A stretch of DNA of 64,000 bases from contig CAMQZC010000013.1 in the NCBI GenBank assembly GCA_947039485.1, positions 1-64,000 on the forward strand, written 5' to 3'. Positions 30,001 through 39,381 of the stretch are shown in pieces. The stretch's first letter is position 1, and the number at the start of each line of letters is the position of its first letter. The notes beneath the pieces were generated by a model that was not told the origin of the DNA, did not search any database, and saw nothing but the letters and a program-made list of their open reading frames with translations. The stretch is from an uncultured Verrucomicrobiales bacterium (lineage in GTDB: Bacteria > Verrucomicrobiota > Verrucomicrobiia > Verrucomicrobiales > Akkermansiaceae). A program made the position numbers and the translations under genes.

Positions 30001-30870
30001 GGAGTATGAGCTCGTTGTCACATCAAAGTAATAGGGGGAGCCTGCTTGCTGTGATCCCGCGGCCAAGAGAGGAAGCGAGTTCATGCTCAGAATCTTGATT
30101 GGGTCTTCAATCTGATCTGGAATAAAGCTCAGATCATTGTTGTCGCGGAATAGAGGGGCTGGTGTATTCCAAGTGCGGCGCAAGACCTCATAGGGGTCAT
30201 CGCTCTCCTCCTCGTCTTTGACGGTGATTTTTGCTTTTTGGTTCTCACCACTGACCCACCACGCATAGTAGGCCGTATCCTTACCGTTTCCAGTCATCTT
30301 GATGAGGTCTGCAAAAATGTAATTAGTCGTGCTACCCATACTACCCAGAGTACCCTCACCCAAGAGGCAAATACGCTCACCGGGACGACGGCTAGCCAAG
30401 TCCTCATAGGCGTTAATATCGGTCTGAGCATTACGATCAGTAGAGGATATCAACCAACGGCGGAACATCTTACTGCGACCCTTGTCGTAGGTCTCGTCGA
30501 TTTTAGATACCTTGCCGCTAACGCTCTGCCCATAGATAGGTCCATCCCAACTATTCCAGACGCCGAGAATATTGCTCGCTTGGCCATTCTCATCATTATT
30601 GAGAATACCAGAGTTGGCTGAGATGCGCTGATCGGGTCCAAGCTCAAGCTGAAGCTCAGCAATAGCAGCATCCAAACCAATGATTGCCTGCTGGCGAGCA
30701 CTCGCTGTGAGCATGGTTTGTGTAGCGATACGGCTCTGTCGTGACGCGGTCGCCATCAAGCCTACGGCTATGATAGTGAGTAGCATCATTAAAATGAGGG
30801 TCGCAATAATCGCGAAACCGCGATTATTGCGGTTTGATGAGAGAAAATGGGGGAGCGTTCTTATCTTCAT
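27016..30870 (-). CDS. Giant pseudopilin-like protein (Verru_Chthon cassette protein A-like), 1284 aa
   Basis: Prepilin-like NNRGFAIIATLILMMLLTIIAVGLMATASRQSR; GPFLNMSDFINRRL near C-terminus. Confidence 0.75.
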   Translation of the reverse strand: MKIRTLPHFLSSNRNNRGFAIIATLILMMLLTIIAVGLMATASRQSRIATQTMLTASARQQAIIGLDAAIAELQLELGPDQRISANSGILNNDENGQASNILGVWNSWDGPIYGQSVSGKVSKIDETYDKGRSKMFRRWLISSTDRNAQTDINAYEDLASRRPGERICLLGEGTLGSMGSTTNYIFADLIKMTGNGKDTAYYAWWVSGENQKAKITVKDEEESDDPYEVLRRTWNTPAPLFRDNNDLSFIPDQIEDPIKILSMNSLPLLAAGSQQAGSPYYFDVTTSSYSLPTNVRMGGLKQDLNLLLNKETLKNTEFARRTNQDCPIVEQGGDLPTGSDSNMPIGSWQNMHAYFNTWPNGKASESKNFTARLIGSVDDAYTRMSGAQFDEKGSKYSALEPSGSNGSSSTFFDTMALLEEGSDASGYARSPVMLAFVQNFAQIIDVKEGEEIKYNEETGKLILDGTAWARMAYAPTVLWWNPYNVPMKIRGGQMWANSYPNTTGWVQSYVINYADTSSHQWSYYGVNIGVAMQDKGVYVSNKVELDTGESFILSENDKTGDIVFRPGEILYFSPTGGHGEDAQNPWVLGDNVNTLAKKRMHFYTLSEINVATKTPPFVGLRFGINDPKMNAQLTGVFDGTSSGGLVEQANFLQGQKNDAFNLSGSAERMSVMFGFGGKQEDSSGAGERLSGRQMHSPGRWTLGWYDPSNLLSDDAAFLGKTYWSSDTEGKTYEDVDIYTDEESPNWVAAMGVVVKSANNSLRTKFADNDYRTKIWQHSNPASYGTTTYRPDEQTRRYSPYQLVQLDTAMGAPMDSIGKNGIFGITSSGENVSFISSMELPVHPPYSIAGFAGMRLTPGWYSSGDSYKDRYTRHVYYSGVPSIGIGNSFADPCLPSDDVYVRHNVDYPSAEDAGSSAVLNDFYDHGLLINDGLWDRFFCSSISDRPEGSKGVKKAEEVLKDFLDGKSALPVARYKKSNSPLNNDALVERIMEDDGWEVIAQYLVIDGGFNINSTSIEAWAATLQGLANRKLASNKNENRLSLVEESKSDDEVLFSRFMVSTSDKSIDDLGGYSMMQGSSQLRSNSGEAAAWGEVRKLDLDGIRLLSEEMVKQVRKRGPFLNMSDFINRRLDSGDEELSLKGALQTAIDDSGVNEDFDEYEVGDAVDGSLYRFPRADEGSIHTAAPGYLIQSDVLMSLGNIMTLRDDTFIVRAYGCIKNVNDAVIAQAWCEATVQRTIDYVDPSNTADEAQYRPDGSRGETLSDVNRTLGRKMKVVNFRWLDHWDI

Positions 30871-31048
30871 TGGATAGGCTTTGTCTAATAAGTAGAAGAT
30901 ACACCAAACATCGATGACAGGTCAAGCAAAAAGCCATTTCCTAACGATGAATTACTATCTATCTCATTGAGAAAAGCAAAAATGAGACTTGCTGGCAAAA
31001 TCAAGATTGAACGCAGAGCCCATCTATGCTAACATAGCTGTACAAGAT

Positions 31049-32113
31049 ATGACGCTAAACGAGCTCAGAGACAATATTGATAACATCGATGCCCAAATCG
31101 TGGAGCTGCTCAAGCAGCGTTCCACATTTGTCCACGGAGTAGGCGAGATTAAGATGGCTCAGCAGAGCCCCATCTTCGTACCCGAGCGCGAGAGCGACAT
31201 GCAAGATAAACTCCTGCGTCTCAATGCAGGAGTGCTCCCAGAAAAAGGACTTCTGAGCATCTATCGTCAGATTGTAAGTTGCTCCTTCTTCCTCGAGGGT
31301 GGTATGAAGATTGCCTACCTCGGCCCCGAAGGAACATGGAGCCACCAAGCAGCGCTGGCTCGATTTGGAGAGAGCGTTGAGTTCTTCCCCTTTGATAGCT
31401 TTGAGGACGCCTTTGCGGCCGTTGAGCGAGGTGAGGTTGATTACGGAGTCATCCCCATTGAGAACAGCACGGATGGATCCGTCTCTCAGGCGATGGATCA
31501 ATTCGCCAACACCGACTTGCAAATCTGCGCGCAAATGCGACTGAGCGTGCAAAACTGCCTGATGGCAAATATCGAGCCTGTTGCAATCAAGGCTATCTAC
31601 TCACACCCACAGGTGCTAGGTCAGTGCCGTGACTGGTTACTCAAGAACTACCCCAAGGTGGAGCTTGTCCCCATGTCCTCAACCTCAGCAGCAGCCCATC
31701 TTGCACGTGCTGAAGCCCTCAACGGAGCCGCGGCTCTGGGCAGCAGCATGACCGCAGAGATCGCAGGGCTCACCGTCTTGCAACGCAACGTGCAAGACAA
31801 GGCTAGCAACACCACACGCTTTGTCGTCATCGGCAAGCAGGGCACGAGCGCGAGCGGAGACGATCGCACGACCATTTGCTTCTCCGTGCCCCACACGGCT
31901 GGTAGCCTCGTAGAGGTCCTGCAATACTTCAAGAACCACGGCATTAACATCTACTGCATCGGATCTCGTCCGACCCGTGATACCGCTTGGGAATACCTCT
32001 TCTACATCGATGTGTCAGGTCACCAGCTGCAATCCCCCCTGCAAGACTGTATCACCGACCTGCGCGCCCACTGCCCTCTCTTTAAGGTACTGGGCTCCTA
32101 CCCCGAGCAATAA
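31049..32113 (+). CDS. pheA: Chorismate mutase / prephenate dehydratase
   Basis: LRDNIDNIDAQIVELLKQR; IAYLGPEGTWSHQAAL; GVIPIENSTDGSV. Confidence 0.93.
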   Translation: MTLNELRDNIDNIDAQIVELLKQRSTFVHGVGEIKMAQQSPIFVPERESDMQDKLLRLNAGVLPEKGLLSIYRQIVSCSFFLEGGMKIAYLGPEGTWSHQAALARFGESVEFFPFDSFEDAFAAVERGEVDYGVIPIENSTDGSVSQAMDQFANTDLQICAQMRLSVQNCLMANIEPVAIKAIYSHPQVLGQCRDWLLKNYPKVELVPMSSTSAAAHLARAEALNGAAALGSSMTAEIAGLTVLQRNVQDKASNTTRFVVIGKQGTSASGDDRTTICFSVPHTAGSLVEVLQYFKNHGINIYCIGSRPTRDTAWEYLFYIDVSGHQLQSPLQDCITDLRAHCPLFKVLGSYPEQ

Positions 32114-32125
32114 AGCTGAGCTCCC

Positions 32126-33109
32126 ATGGCATTCACCAAGCAACAAGCAAGCAATTTGCTGCGCAATACGCGCCTCAATGGTCGCATCCCTCATGCCCTG
32201 CTCATCGCAGGCACAGAGGCCGCAGGCTGCCATGAGATTGTCCTACAGCTCGCCTACGACCTCAATGGTGCAGAGGCTAGCAGCATTGAGAGCCTGCGCC
32301 ACCCCTCCTGCCGCGTCCTACGCCCCAGCTCAAGAAGCCGTAGCATCCTCATCTCAGATATCCGCGAGGTCGAGCCCTTTCTCTCCCTGAGAGCCGCTGA
32401 GGGACAGACCAAGCTTGTCATCATCCTTGAGGCTGACCGCATGAAGGAAGAAGCAGCAAACGCCTTTCTCAAGACCCTTGAGGAGCCACCAGACCACACG
32501 CTCATCATCCTGATGACTGAGCAACCCGCGCGTCTCCTGCCCACCATCCTCTCACGCTGCATCCGCATGGAGCTGCGCGACACGGATAGCAGCCTGCGCC
32601 TCAGCAAGGTGCAAAAGCTATTCCTACCCAATTTACAATACGCTCTGAGCCTCGTCTCGAAGAAAGAGGGCGATATCGCGGCTATGGGACTCTCTAGCGA
32701 CTTCCGCAAGCTACTCGATGGCCGCAAGCAAGAGATTAGCAAGCGCGTGAATGACGCGCTCAAAATCGAGGCAAAAAGCATCTCTGAGGGCAGCGATTAT
32801 AGTAACTGGGAGGCCAGCCAAAAAGATGCCACCCTCGCCCTAATTGAGTCTGAGTACCTCTCCGAGCGAGAAGAGCTCCTTGAGCTCATGAGCCTAGCGC
32901 TCGGGCAGGCCGTGCTGATTGCCTCTGAGGCACCCCAGCTCAGCCCCCTCTGCCCCGAGCTCATTGAACTCTCGCAGCGATGCAGCATCCATGAGCTCAT
33001 CTATCGGATGCGTGCCGTAGACAAGCTGCGCCAAAAAATCAACTTTAACGTCAACGAGCCACTCTGCCTCGATGTCCATATGCTTGACATCATCGGTAGC
33101 CGCGGCTAA
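32126..33109 (+). CDS. holB: DNA polymerase III delta' subunit-like
   Basis: RIPHALLIAG; ADRMKEEAANAFLKTLEEPPDHTLIILMTEQPARLLPTILSRC. Confidence 0.85.
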   Translation: MAFTKQQASNLLRNTRLNGRIPHALLIAGTEAAGCHEIVLQLAYDLNGAEASSIESLRHPSCRVLRPSSRSRSILISDIREVEPFLSLRAAEGQTKLVIILEADRMKEEAANAFLKTLEEPPDHTLIILMTEQPARLLPTILSRCIRMELRDTDSSLRLSKVQKLFLPNLQYALSLVSKKEGDIAAMGLSSDFRKLLDGRKQEISKRVNDALKIEAKSISEGSDYSNWEASQKDATLALIESEYLSEREELLELMSLALGQAVLIASEAPQLSPLCPELIELSQRCSIHELIYRMRAVDKLRQKINFNVNEPLCLDVHMLDIIGSRG

Positions 33110-33123
33110 TAGAGAGATACACC

Positions 33124-33999
33124 ATGAATAGCATGACAGGATTTGGAGCAGCTAGCTCCACAATAGAGGGCGGCAATCTGCGCGTCGAGATTAGCGGCGT
33201 CAACCGCAAGCAGACAGAGATAGCCATGAGCATGCCCCGCTCATGGACAGAGTTTGAGACAGCCCTCCGCGCACTAGCCAATGCCGCTGTATCACGAGGA
33301 CGCGTGCAGATATCCGTCAACTGGGAGCCCAACGCCGCCGCATCATCTACCATGAGCCTCAACGAGGTAAAGATGCAGGCTCTCTCAGAGCAGCTCCCCA
33401 TCATCAAGAGCCAGCTCGGGGAGAGCGTCAGTATCAGCCTTGACTCACTCTGCCGCCTAGGCATCTTGAGCGAGGAGAAAAAAGCAGAAACCAGCAAAGA
33501 GGAAATCTGGCCCTCCCTTGAGCAGATGACCATCGAAGCACTTATCGCCTTTACCCGCATGCGCGGAGAAGAGGGCGAGAAGCTCAAGGCGGAGTTCCAC
33601 GAGCGCATCAATACCCTGCGCCAATATCGCGAGCAAATCATCCAGCTTGCACCCAGCGTCATCACCCGCCATCGCGAGAACATGCTACGCCGCCTCGAAG
33701 AAAGCGGCCTCCCTCTCCCTGCAGATGATGACCGCATCATTAAAGAGATTGCTCTCTTTGCCGATCGCTGCGACGTGAGCGAAGAAATGTCACGACTCGC
33801 CTCCCACCTCGACCAATTTGACTGCATCTGTGCACGAGATGAGGCTGTTGGACGCCCTCTTGACTTCCTCTGCCAAGAAATCTTCCGCGAGCTCAATACC
33901 ACGGGCTCCAAGGCTAATGACGCCCAGCTTGCCCAGCTCATCGTCAACGCCAAAACCGAGCTTGAGAAAATCCGCGAGCAGGTACAAAACGCAGAATAA
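33124..33999 (+). CDS. YicC family endoribonuclease-like protein
   Basis: MNSMTGFGAAS; GRPLDFLCQEIFRELNTTGSKANDAQL. Confidence 0.93.
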   Translation: MNSMTGFGAASSTIEGGNLRVEISGVNRKQTEIAMSMPRSWTEFETALRALANAAVSRGRVQISVNWEPNAAASSTMSLNEVKMQALSEQLPIIKSQLGESVSISLDSLCRLGILSEEKKAETSKEEIWPSLEQMTIEALIAFTRMRGEEGEKLKAEFHERINTLRQYREQIIQLAPSVITRHRENMLRRLEESGLPLPADDDRIIKEIALFADRCDVSEEMSRLASHLDQFDCICARDEAVGRPLDFLCQEIFRELNTTGSKANDAQLAQLIVNAKTELEKIREQVQNAE

Positions 34000-34026
34000 G
34001 CATCTAGCGACAACGACACACACAAC

Positions 34027-34611
34027 ATGTTAGGAACACTCCTCATTCTCTCTGGCCCATCAGGATCAGGCAAGAGCACACTTAGCCGCCGCGCCGAGGC
34101 CGAGCATCTCTGCAAATTCTCAGTCTCCTGCACCACGCGCAGCCCCCGTGAGGGAGAAGTCGATGGTGTGGACTACCACTTCCTGAGTCAAGAAGACTTT
34201 GCCACAAAGGTAGCCGCAGGTGACTTTCTTGAATACGCTACAGTACACGCCAACAGCTATGGCACACTGCGCAGCCATGTCATCAATCAACTCATCGCAG
34301 GCGAAACCGTCGTACTTGATATCGACGTGCAAGGAGCAGCCCTCATCCGCGAAGTTGAGGATAGCACAATCCGCCGCGCCTATGCTGATATCTTTATCCA
34401 CCTTGATAAAGCAGAGCTCGAATCACGTCTGCGCGGACGTGAGAGTGATAGCGATGAAGTGATCGCTCTGCGACTGAGCAATGCAGCGGCCGAGGAGGCC
34501 CGCCGTCATGAGTATCAATTTATCCTCAACTCAGCAGACCGAGAGCAGGACTACAGCAAGTTCCTGAGCCTGCTTTGCAGCCTCTCAATGCGCAGGCAAT
34601 TGCTTGCCTGA
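34027..34611 (+). CDS. gmk: Guanylate kinase
   Basis: LLILSGPSGSGKSTLSRR; CTTRSPREGEVDGVDYHFL. Confidence 0.95.
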   Translation: MLGTLLILSGPSGSGKSTLSRRAEAEHLCKFSVSCTTRSPREGEVDGVDYHFLSQEDFATKVAAGDFLEYATVHANSYGTLRSHVINQLIAGETVVLDIDVQGAALIREVEDSTIRRAYADIFIHLDKAELESRLRGRESDSDEVIALRLSNAAAEEARRHEYQFILNSADREQDYSKFLSLLCSLSMRRQLLA

Positions 34612-34789
34612 GTAAATATTTTTGCTCAACAAATTTGACCTTTATATTAAATCGTCCTCTAATTTGCACACTCGGCTAGGTGGCTCAAAGCTCTATAATA
34701 AAGCGAAATTCCCACTTTTGTGATTAGAATCTCAAATCACAATGCTACATAAGCACATGCCAATGAGGAACATGTCATATATATATTAC

Positions 34790-34818
34790 TTGACGCATTG
34801 TGAAAAGCGTGCTATTTT
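34790..34818 (+). promoter_or_regulatory. Sigma70-type promoter for candidate small RNA
   Basis: TTGACG-N17-TATTTT. Confidence 0.7.
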
Positions 34819-34825
34819 TCATATA

Positions 34826-34936
34826 GTCCATGAGGCTGGGGCTCTACAAACAGCCTCACGCCGCAATAATATGCGGCAATACAACATTGGGTAGTTGGGG
34901 CTCCTTGCATCGATAAGATGTGGGGAGCCTTTTTTG
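34826..34936 (+). ncRNA. Candidate structured small RNA or riboswitch-like leader, ~110 nt, ending in intrinsic terminator
   Basis: Three hairpins: TGAGGCTG...CAGCCTCA; GCCGCA-ATAATA-TGCGGC; GGCTCC..CATC-GATAA-GATG..GGAGCC followed by TTTTTT; promoter upstream, no ORF. Confidence 0.6.
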
Positions 34937-35003
34937 TCGCTAGCAGCATCATAACAACTAGCAAGTTAGTTTGTCCCTGTATTTTAAATTGCTATAATGA
35001 ACT

Positions 35004-36221
35004 ATGCCTAGCTCTAGCCTGTCGCGCTTTCGACTCATTTTCTTAGCAGTTTTTCTTCTTGTCTGCCTCAATCTGCGCATGCCCATCTCTGCGGCAGACC
35101 CCCTACTCAAATCATTGATGGATGATTTGAATATAAGTGTGATGAATGCGAGCCTCTTTGCGCTTATGCCCGTGATGGTCTTAGGGATCGCCTCACCCCT
35201 AGGCAGCGTGCTCTGTAATTACATATCTCCTCGCATGTTAATTCTCTATGCGCTTTGCTTGTGCCTAGCAGGTGCAATCATCCGCGCGTGGGGCGATATG
35301 ACTGCACTCTATGCTGGCAATATCATACTTGGTCTCGGTCTCGGTGTGACAGGTAGCATCATCCTAGGGATGGTCAAGCGTATCTACTCCGATCAAATCC
35401 CAAGCATAATGGGGCTCTACACAGCGGTCATGAACGCAGGCACTGCCCTCGGCTCCGCGCTAGCAGCACCTCTCATGCTCCTACTGGGTGGCTGGCAGGC
35501 TGGACTGCTCATTTGGGCTGCGCCACTCGCCCTGCTGCTGCTGGTATGGCTGCTGATATGCATCAAGCTACCCTCTGGCGGAGGAGAGGGACTCTCTACT
35601 AGCGCGCTCAATATACGCTTTCGGCCACTATTTACCCATCGCAAGGCATGGTACATCACTCTTTTTTACCTCCTCCGAGTCGCAGCTAGCTGGATGTTCA
35701 TCGTCTGGCTGCCCGTGCTGATGCAGCAGCGAGGACTCTCACTTGATGAGGGTGGACTCGTGATTGCCATCTGTACCTGTGGAGCCATCCCTGGAGGACT
35801 GCTGATGAGTAGGGTAAGTCGCTGGCTTGGTAGCGCGAGAGCGCTCATCCTCATCTGTATGCCCTGCACAGCCTTGGGTGCTGCCCTCATTCTGCTAGGC
35901 CCACTCAATCTATGGCCAATTTGGGCACTCATCTACGGGCTGAGCTCTGGATTCATGTTTGCACTAGCTGCGACTCTCATTGTATCGAGCTGTGCCAATG
36001 AGGAGAGCACCATTGCGCTCTCTGGCATGTCGCAGGGGATAGGGTTTTTGGGCGGATCCTGCCTAGCATGGATGGGAACCCTCGTCTTCAAACTCCCTTC
36101 CCCCCATCTAGGCATGGTATTTGCCTACTTCATCATGATGGTGCTTGGGCTCTACTTTGGCTATTACTGCGATACCGAGGAGAAAATAGACACAAATCTT
36201 ATCGATACCGCACAAAGCTAA
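35004..36221 (+). CDS. MFS transporter, CynX/NimT-like
   Basis: 12-TM ORF; LVCLNLRMPISAADPLL...GLGLGVTGSIILGMVKR. Confidence 0.85.
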   Translation: MPSSSLSRFRLIFLAVFLLVCLNLRMPISAADPLLKSLMDDLNISVMNASLFALMPVMVLGIASPLGSVLCNYISPRMLILYALCLCLAGAIIRAWGDMTALYAGNIILGLGLGVTGSIILGMVKRIYSDQIPSIMGLYTAVMNAGTALGSALAAPLMLLLGGWQAGLLIWAAPLALLLLVWLLICIKLPSGGGEGLSTSALNIRFRPLFTHRKAWYITLFYLLRVAASWMFIVWLPVLMQQRGLSLDEGGLVIAICTCGAIPGGLLMSRVSRWLGSARALILICMPCTALGAALILLGPLNLWPIWALIYGLSSGFMFALAATLIVSSCANEESTIALSGMSQGIGFLGGSCLAWMGTLVFKLPSPHLGMVFAYFIMMVLGLYFGYYCDTEEKIDTNLIDTAQS

Positions 36222-36235
36222 TTCAATCACAAAAA

Positions 36236-36263
36236 AGCTCCCAACCTGTGAAGGTTGGGAGCT
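36236..36263. terminator. Bidirectional terminator hairpin
   Basis: AGCTCCCAACCT-GTGA-AGGTTGGGAGCT. Confidence 0.88.
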
Positions 36264-36286
36264 AAAATCAATGTGTTGAATTGAAC

Positions 36287-37279
36287 TTAGCCGATGAGGT
36301 TGGAAACGTCGCAGCGCTCAGCAAGGAGTTCGTCGCAAGTAGCGGCGATCTTTTCCTTGGAGAATGCGTCGATAACGAGGCCTTCAACGATGCTGTAGCT
36401 ACCATCAGCGTTGCTGCGAGTAGGCTGGGAGCAAATGATACCAACTGGGAGACCGTAGGCGTTGCCTTCGACAGTAATGGTGCAAACTGAGAACCAGTCA
36501 CCTTCAGGAGTAGGATTGACGAGTTGCTTAACAGTCATGAGAGCTGCATTTGCAGCAGAAGCTGCGGAGGAAAGACCACGAGCCTTGATGATAGCTGCAC
36601 CGCGCTGTTGAACAGTAGCGATGAACTCACCCTTGAGCCATTCTTCGTCAGTGATGACTTGAGTAGCGGGCTTACCAGCGATCTTAGCGTTGGTGAAGTC
36701 AGGGTACTGTGTAGCGGAGTGGTTGCCCCAGATGCACATGTTGGTGATCTCGGAAGAGTGAACACCAGCCTTAGCTGCGAGTTGGCTCTTAGCGCGGAGT
36801 TCGTCAAGCATGGTCATTGCGAAGAAGTTTTCCTTTGGAAGACCTGTAGCATTGTGCATAGCGATGAGGCAATTTGTGTTGCAGGGGTTACCTACGACAA
36901 ATACCTTGCATGTTGGCTTAGCGTTAGCAGCGATTGCCTGACCTTGGCCGACAAATACTTTGCCATTGATGCTAAGGAGATCCTTGCGCTCCATACCAGC
37001 CTTGCGGGGAACGGAACCAACAAGCATGCACCAGTCAGCATTCTTGAAAGCGACAGCTGGTTCGTCAGTAGCGACGATACCTGCGAGGAGGGGGAATGCG
37101 CAGTCATCAAGCTCCATTACAGTACCTTGCAGCTTTTCGAGGCAAGGTGTGATTTCGAGGAGATTAAGGATCACAGGCTGATCAGCACCAAGCATTTCGC
37201 CAGAAGCGATGCGGAAAAGTAAAGAATAAGCGATGTTGCCAGCAGCACCAGTTACAGTAACGGTTACAGGAGTTTTCAT
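36287..37279 (-). CDS. mdh: Malate dehydrogenase
   Basis: [36 protein letters not shown]. Confidence 0.95.
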   Translation of the reverse strand: MKTPVTVTVTGAAGNIAYSLLFRIASGEMLGADQPVILNLLEITPCLEKLQGTVMELDDCAFPLLAGIVATDEPAVAFKNADWCMLVGSVPRKAGMERKDLLSINGKVFVGQGQAIAANAKPTCKVFVVGNPCNTNCLIAMHNATGLPKENFFAMTMLDELRAKSQLAAKAGVHSSEITNMCIWGNHSATQYPDFTNAKIAGKPATQVITDEEWLKGEFIATVQQRGAAIIKARGLSSAASAANAALMTVKQLVNPTPEGDWFSVCTITVEGNAYGLPVGIICSQPTRSNADGSYSIVEGLVIDAFSKEKIAATCDELLAERCDVSNLIG

Positions 37280-37487
37280 AACAGCAGCTATTATGCTGAC
37301 AACGCGACAAGAGTCAACACCAAAGTTATTTTATCAAAGCAATATGACGGTATTGCCCAAGCTACGACACATTCCTCATCAATTATTTGATGACACTGTA
37401 TTATAATCGGGGCAGATGAAACAGTTAAATAGAACGCAAATATAGGGGCATGCTATCACGGAATCGTGCACAAGAGACACAAGAAAA

Positions 37488-37518
37488 CCCTCTGCAGCTC
37501 TGCTGCAAGAGGGCTTTT
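37488..37518. terminator. Terminator hairpin
   Basis: CCCTCTGCAGC-TCT-GCTGC(A)AGAGGG then CTTTTT. Confidence 0.75.
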
Positions 37519-37579
37519 TAATATTATCGTTCTTATTGATGATAAGATAGGCGTGAAAATCGCGTTCTCGCTGATTGCT

Positions 37580-38773
37580 TTATTCCTCGATAAGGACGTT
37601 ATTTCCTGCAAACCATCCACAAAAGGCCAAGAACAAAATAAGCACACAAAAGATAATCATTGCAATGGTCCATGTGTGGAATATATCGAAAACACCGCCC
37701 ATTAAGACGGGCCCTAGCGCGGCCAGTAGATAGCCCGCCGACTGTGACATCCCTGACAATTCAGCAGTTCGCATCGCATTGGGACTTCTGAGGGAAATGA
37801 AGATGATCGATAAACTAATACTTCCTCCCATCGCCAATGACATCAACACACAAGAGAGCAAAATGCAAATAGGAGTACTTGTAATCAACAGCCCCAACAC
37901 ACCCAATATATAGGTCAGGCAGATAGAGAAAACAAGACCACGCTGATTTTTAAACTTATTGTGGAGGATGGGTATCATAAGCGTCGCGGGGATTGCGAGT
38001 AATTGATAGGTCAATGCAGCTGACCCAGCAAAGGAATCACCCATGCCCTTTGATATGATGATTGTTGGCAACCATGCCACTAAGGAATAGAACAATAATG
38101 ATTGAGTTCCCATAAATAAAGTAACCCACCACGCTGTAGAGGATTTCCAAATGCTCATTGATTTTTTCTCCGGTGAGGATTCTAAACGAGTAGCCGCAAC
38201 AGGCCTGCTGCTTGGTTTGAATTTCAGCTGAGGCAACCAAATTGCCAAGGAGACCAAACATAATATAATCCAAGAGGCTAACGAGTTTCTCCACCCCAAG
38301 TCCAAGCCTTTTGCAAGAGGTACGCTAACGCCTGCCCCAATTGCTGCAAAAATGCACAGGCAGGTAGTGTACACACTAATCATACCCCCTACGCTGTTGG
38401 GGAATTTCATTTTGATGATACTAGGAATTAAGACATTGCCTATCGCAATTCCTATACCAAGAAATGCAGTACCCACAAACAAACCAATATTATTAGTATA
38501 GGAGCGCACAAGCTCGCCTAACAAAATTAGCAAAAGACCTATTGCCATGGTTTTCCCATAACCAACATGTTTCGAGAGCTTGGATACAAATGGAGAAACT
38601 AAGGCAAAGGCAATCAATGGTAGAGTCGTAATAAATCCCGATTCCGCACTCGTTAATCTGTATTCACTTGAAATCATATCGACAACAGAACCAACAGCTG
38701 TAATAGGAGCCCTCAAGTTAAATGTGATGAATACGACCCCTAAAAACATCCATAGTCTCTCTCTTTTTGTCAT
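37580..38773 (-). CDS. MFS transporter, CynX/NimT-like (second copy type)
   Basis: FNLRAPITAVGSVVDMI...; 12-TM; AT-richer than neighbours. Confidence 0.85.
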   Translation of the reverse strand: MTKRERLWMFLGVVFITFNLRAPITAVGSVVDMISSEYRLTSAESGFITTLPLIAFALVSPFVSKLSKHVGYGKTMAIGLLLILLGELVRSYTNNIGLFVGTAFLGIGIAIGNVLIPSIIKMKFPNSVGGMISVYTTCLCIFAAIGAGVSVPLAKGLDLGWRNSLASWIILCLVSLAIWLPQLKFKPSSRPVAATRLESSPEKKSMSIWKSSTAWWVTLFMGTQSLLFYSLVAWLPTIIISKGMGDSFAGSAALTYQLLAIPATLMIPILHNKFKNQRGLVFSICLTYILGVLGLLITSTPICILLSCVLMSLAMGGSISLSIIFISLRSPNAMRTAELSGMSQSAGYLLAALGPVLMGGVFDIFHTWTIAMIIFCVLILFLAFCGWFAGNNVLIEE

Positions 38774-39113
38774 CTCTAATTCTTTATTCTAATTCATTTT
38801 GACACAGATAGAGCGAGCACAAATCGCAACTAGAAAATTGCCGTAGTCGCGGTCATATTATAATAAATGATTCCTTCTTTCAAGCTGCAATATGAGAAAT
38901 TATTTTACCGAGCTCTCGAATATGAGTTATACTAGACTACGCACCTCAGAATAATTATAGCAAAAATTATACATCAACCCTATCAATATCATGTTTGATC
39001 GCGGAGCGCGGCAACTCCACTATGTCGTTTAATTTTATTGATAACTTTGTTTACGTCTAGATTGAACGCAGCACATGATGTCGTGGCTTTTTAGATTTAT
39101 ATGCTCAAAAAGT

Positions 39114-39142
39114 CTTGCTTTTCTACTCGCTTTCTGTATGAT
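39114..39142 (+). promoter_or_regulatory. trp leader promoter
   Basis: TTGCTT-N17-TATGAT, 9 nt before leader-peptide ATG. Confidence 0.65.
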
Positions 39143-39151
39143 TGCTCTCAG

Positions 39152-39226
39152 ATGACATCTTCCCCCAAGTTACGATACAGCAGCTACCGAGCCGAAGCTT
39201 GGCTTTGGCGTCGCCCACATCTTTAA
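39152..39226 (+). CDS. trpL: trp leader peptide, 24 aa
   Basis: MTSSPKLRYSSYRAEAWLWRRPHL*, two Trp codons (TGG CTT TGG), directly upstream of terminator and trpB. Confidence 0.75.
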   Translation: MTSSPKLRYSSYRAEAWLWRRPHL

Positions 39227-39289
39227 CTTTTTAGGGAAGTGCTCGCAGCAGAAGCTGTGCGTGCAGAGTCAGCTAGCAGTTTATCTGAT

Positions 39290-39321
39290 GCCTTGGCCCC
39301 TAAGGGAGCTGAGGCTTTTTT
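39290..39321 (+). terminator. trp attenuator terminator
   Basis: GCCTTGGCCCC-TAA-GGG(A)GCTGAGGC followed by TTTTTT. Confidence 0.8.
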
Positions 39322-39381
39322 ATTGCTCCAATCTACATTTTTAACCATTTAACATATTAAACAAAAAATCTATATAAAATT

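Noticed and set aside
33090-34136. 348-aa minus-strand ORF antisense to yicC
   Set aside because: Ser/Arg-rich shadow translation of a clearly conserved YicC gene; no domain-like features
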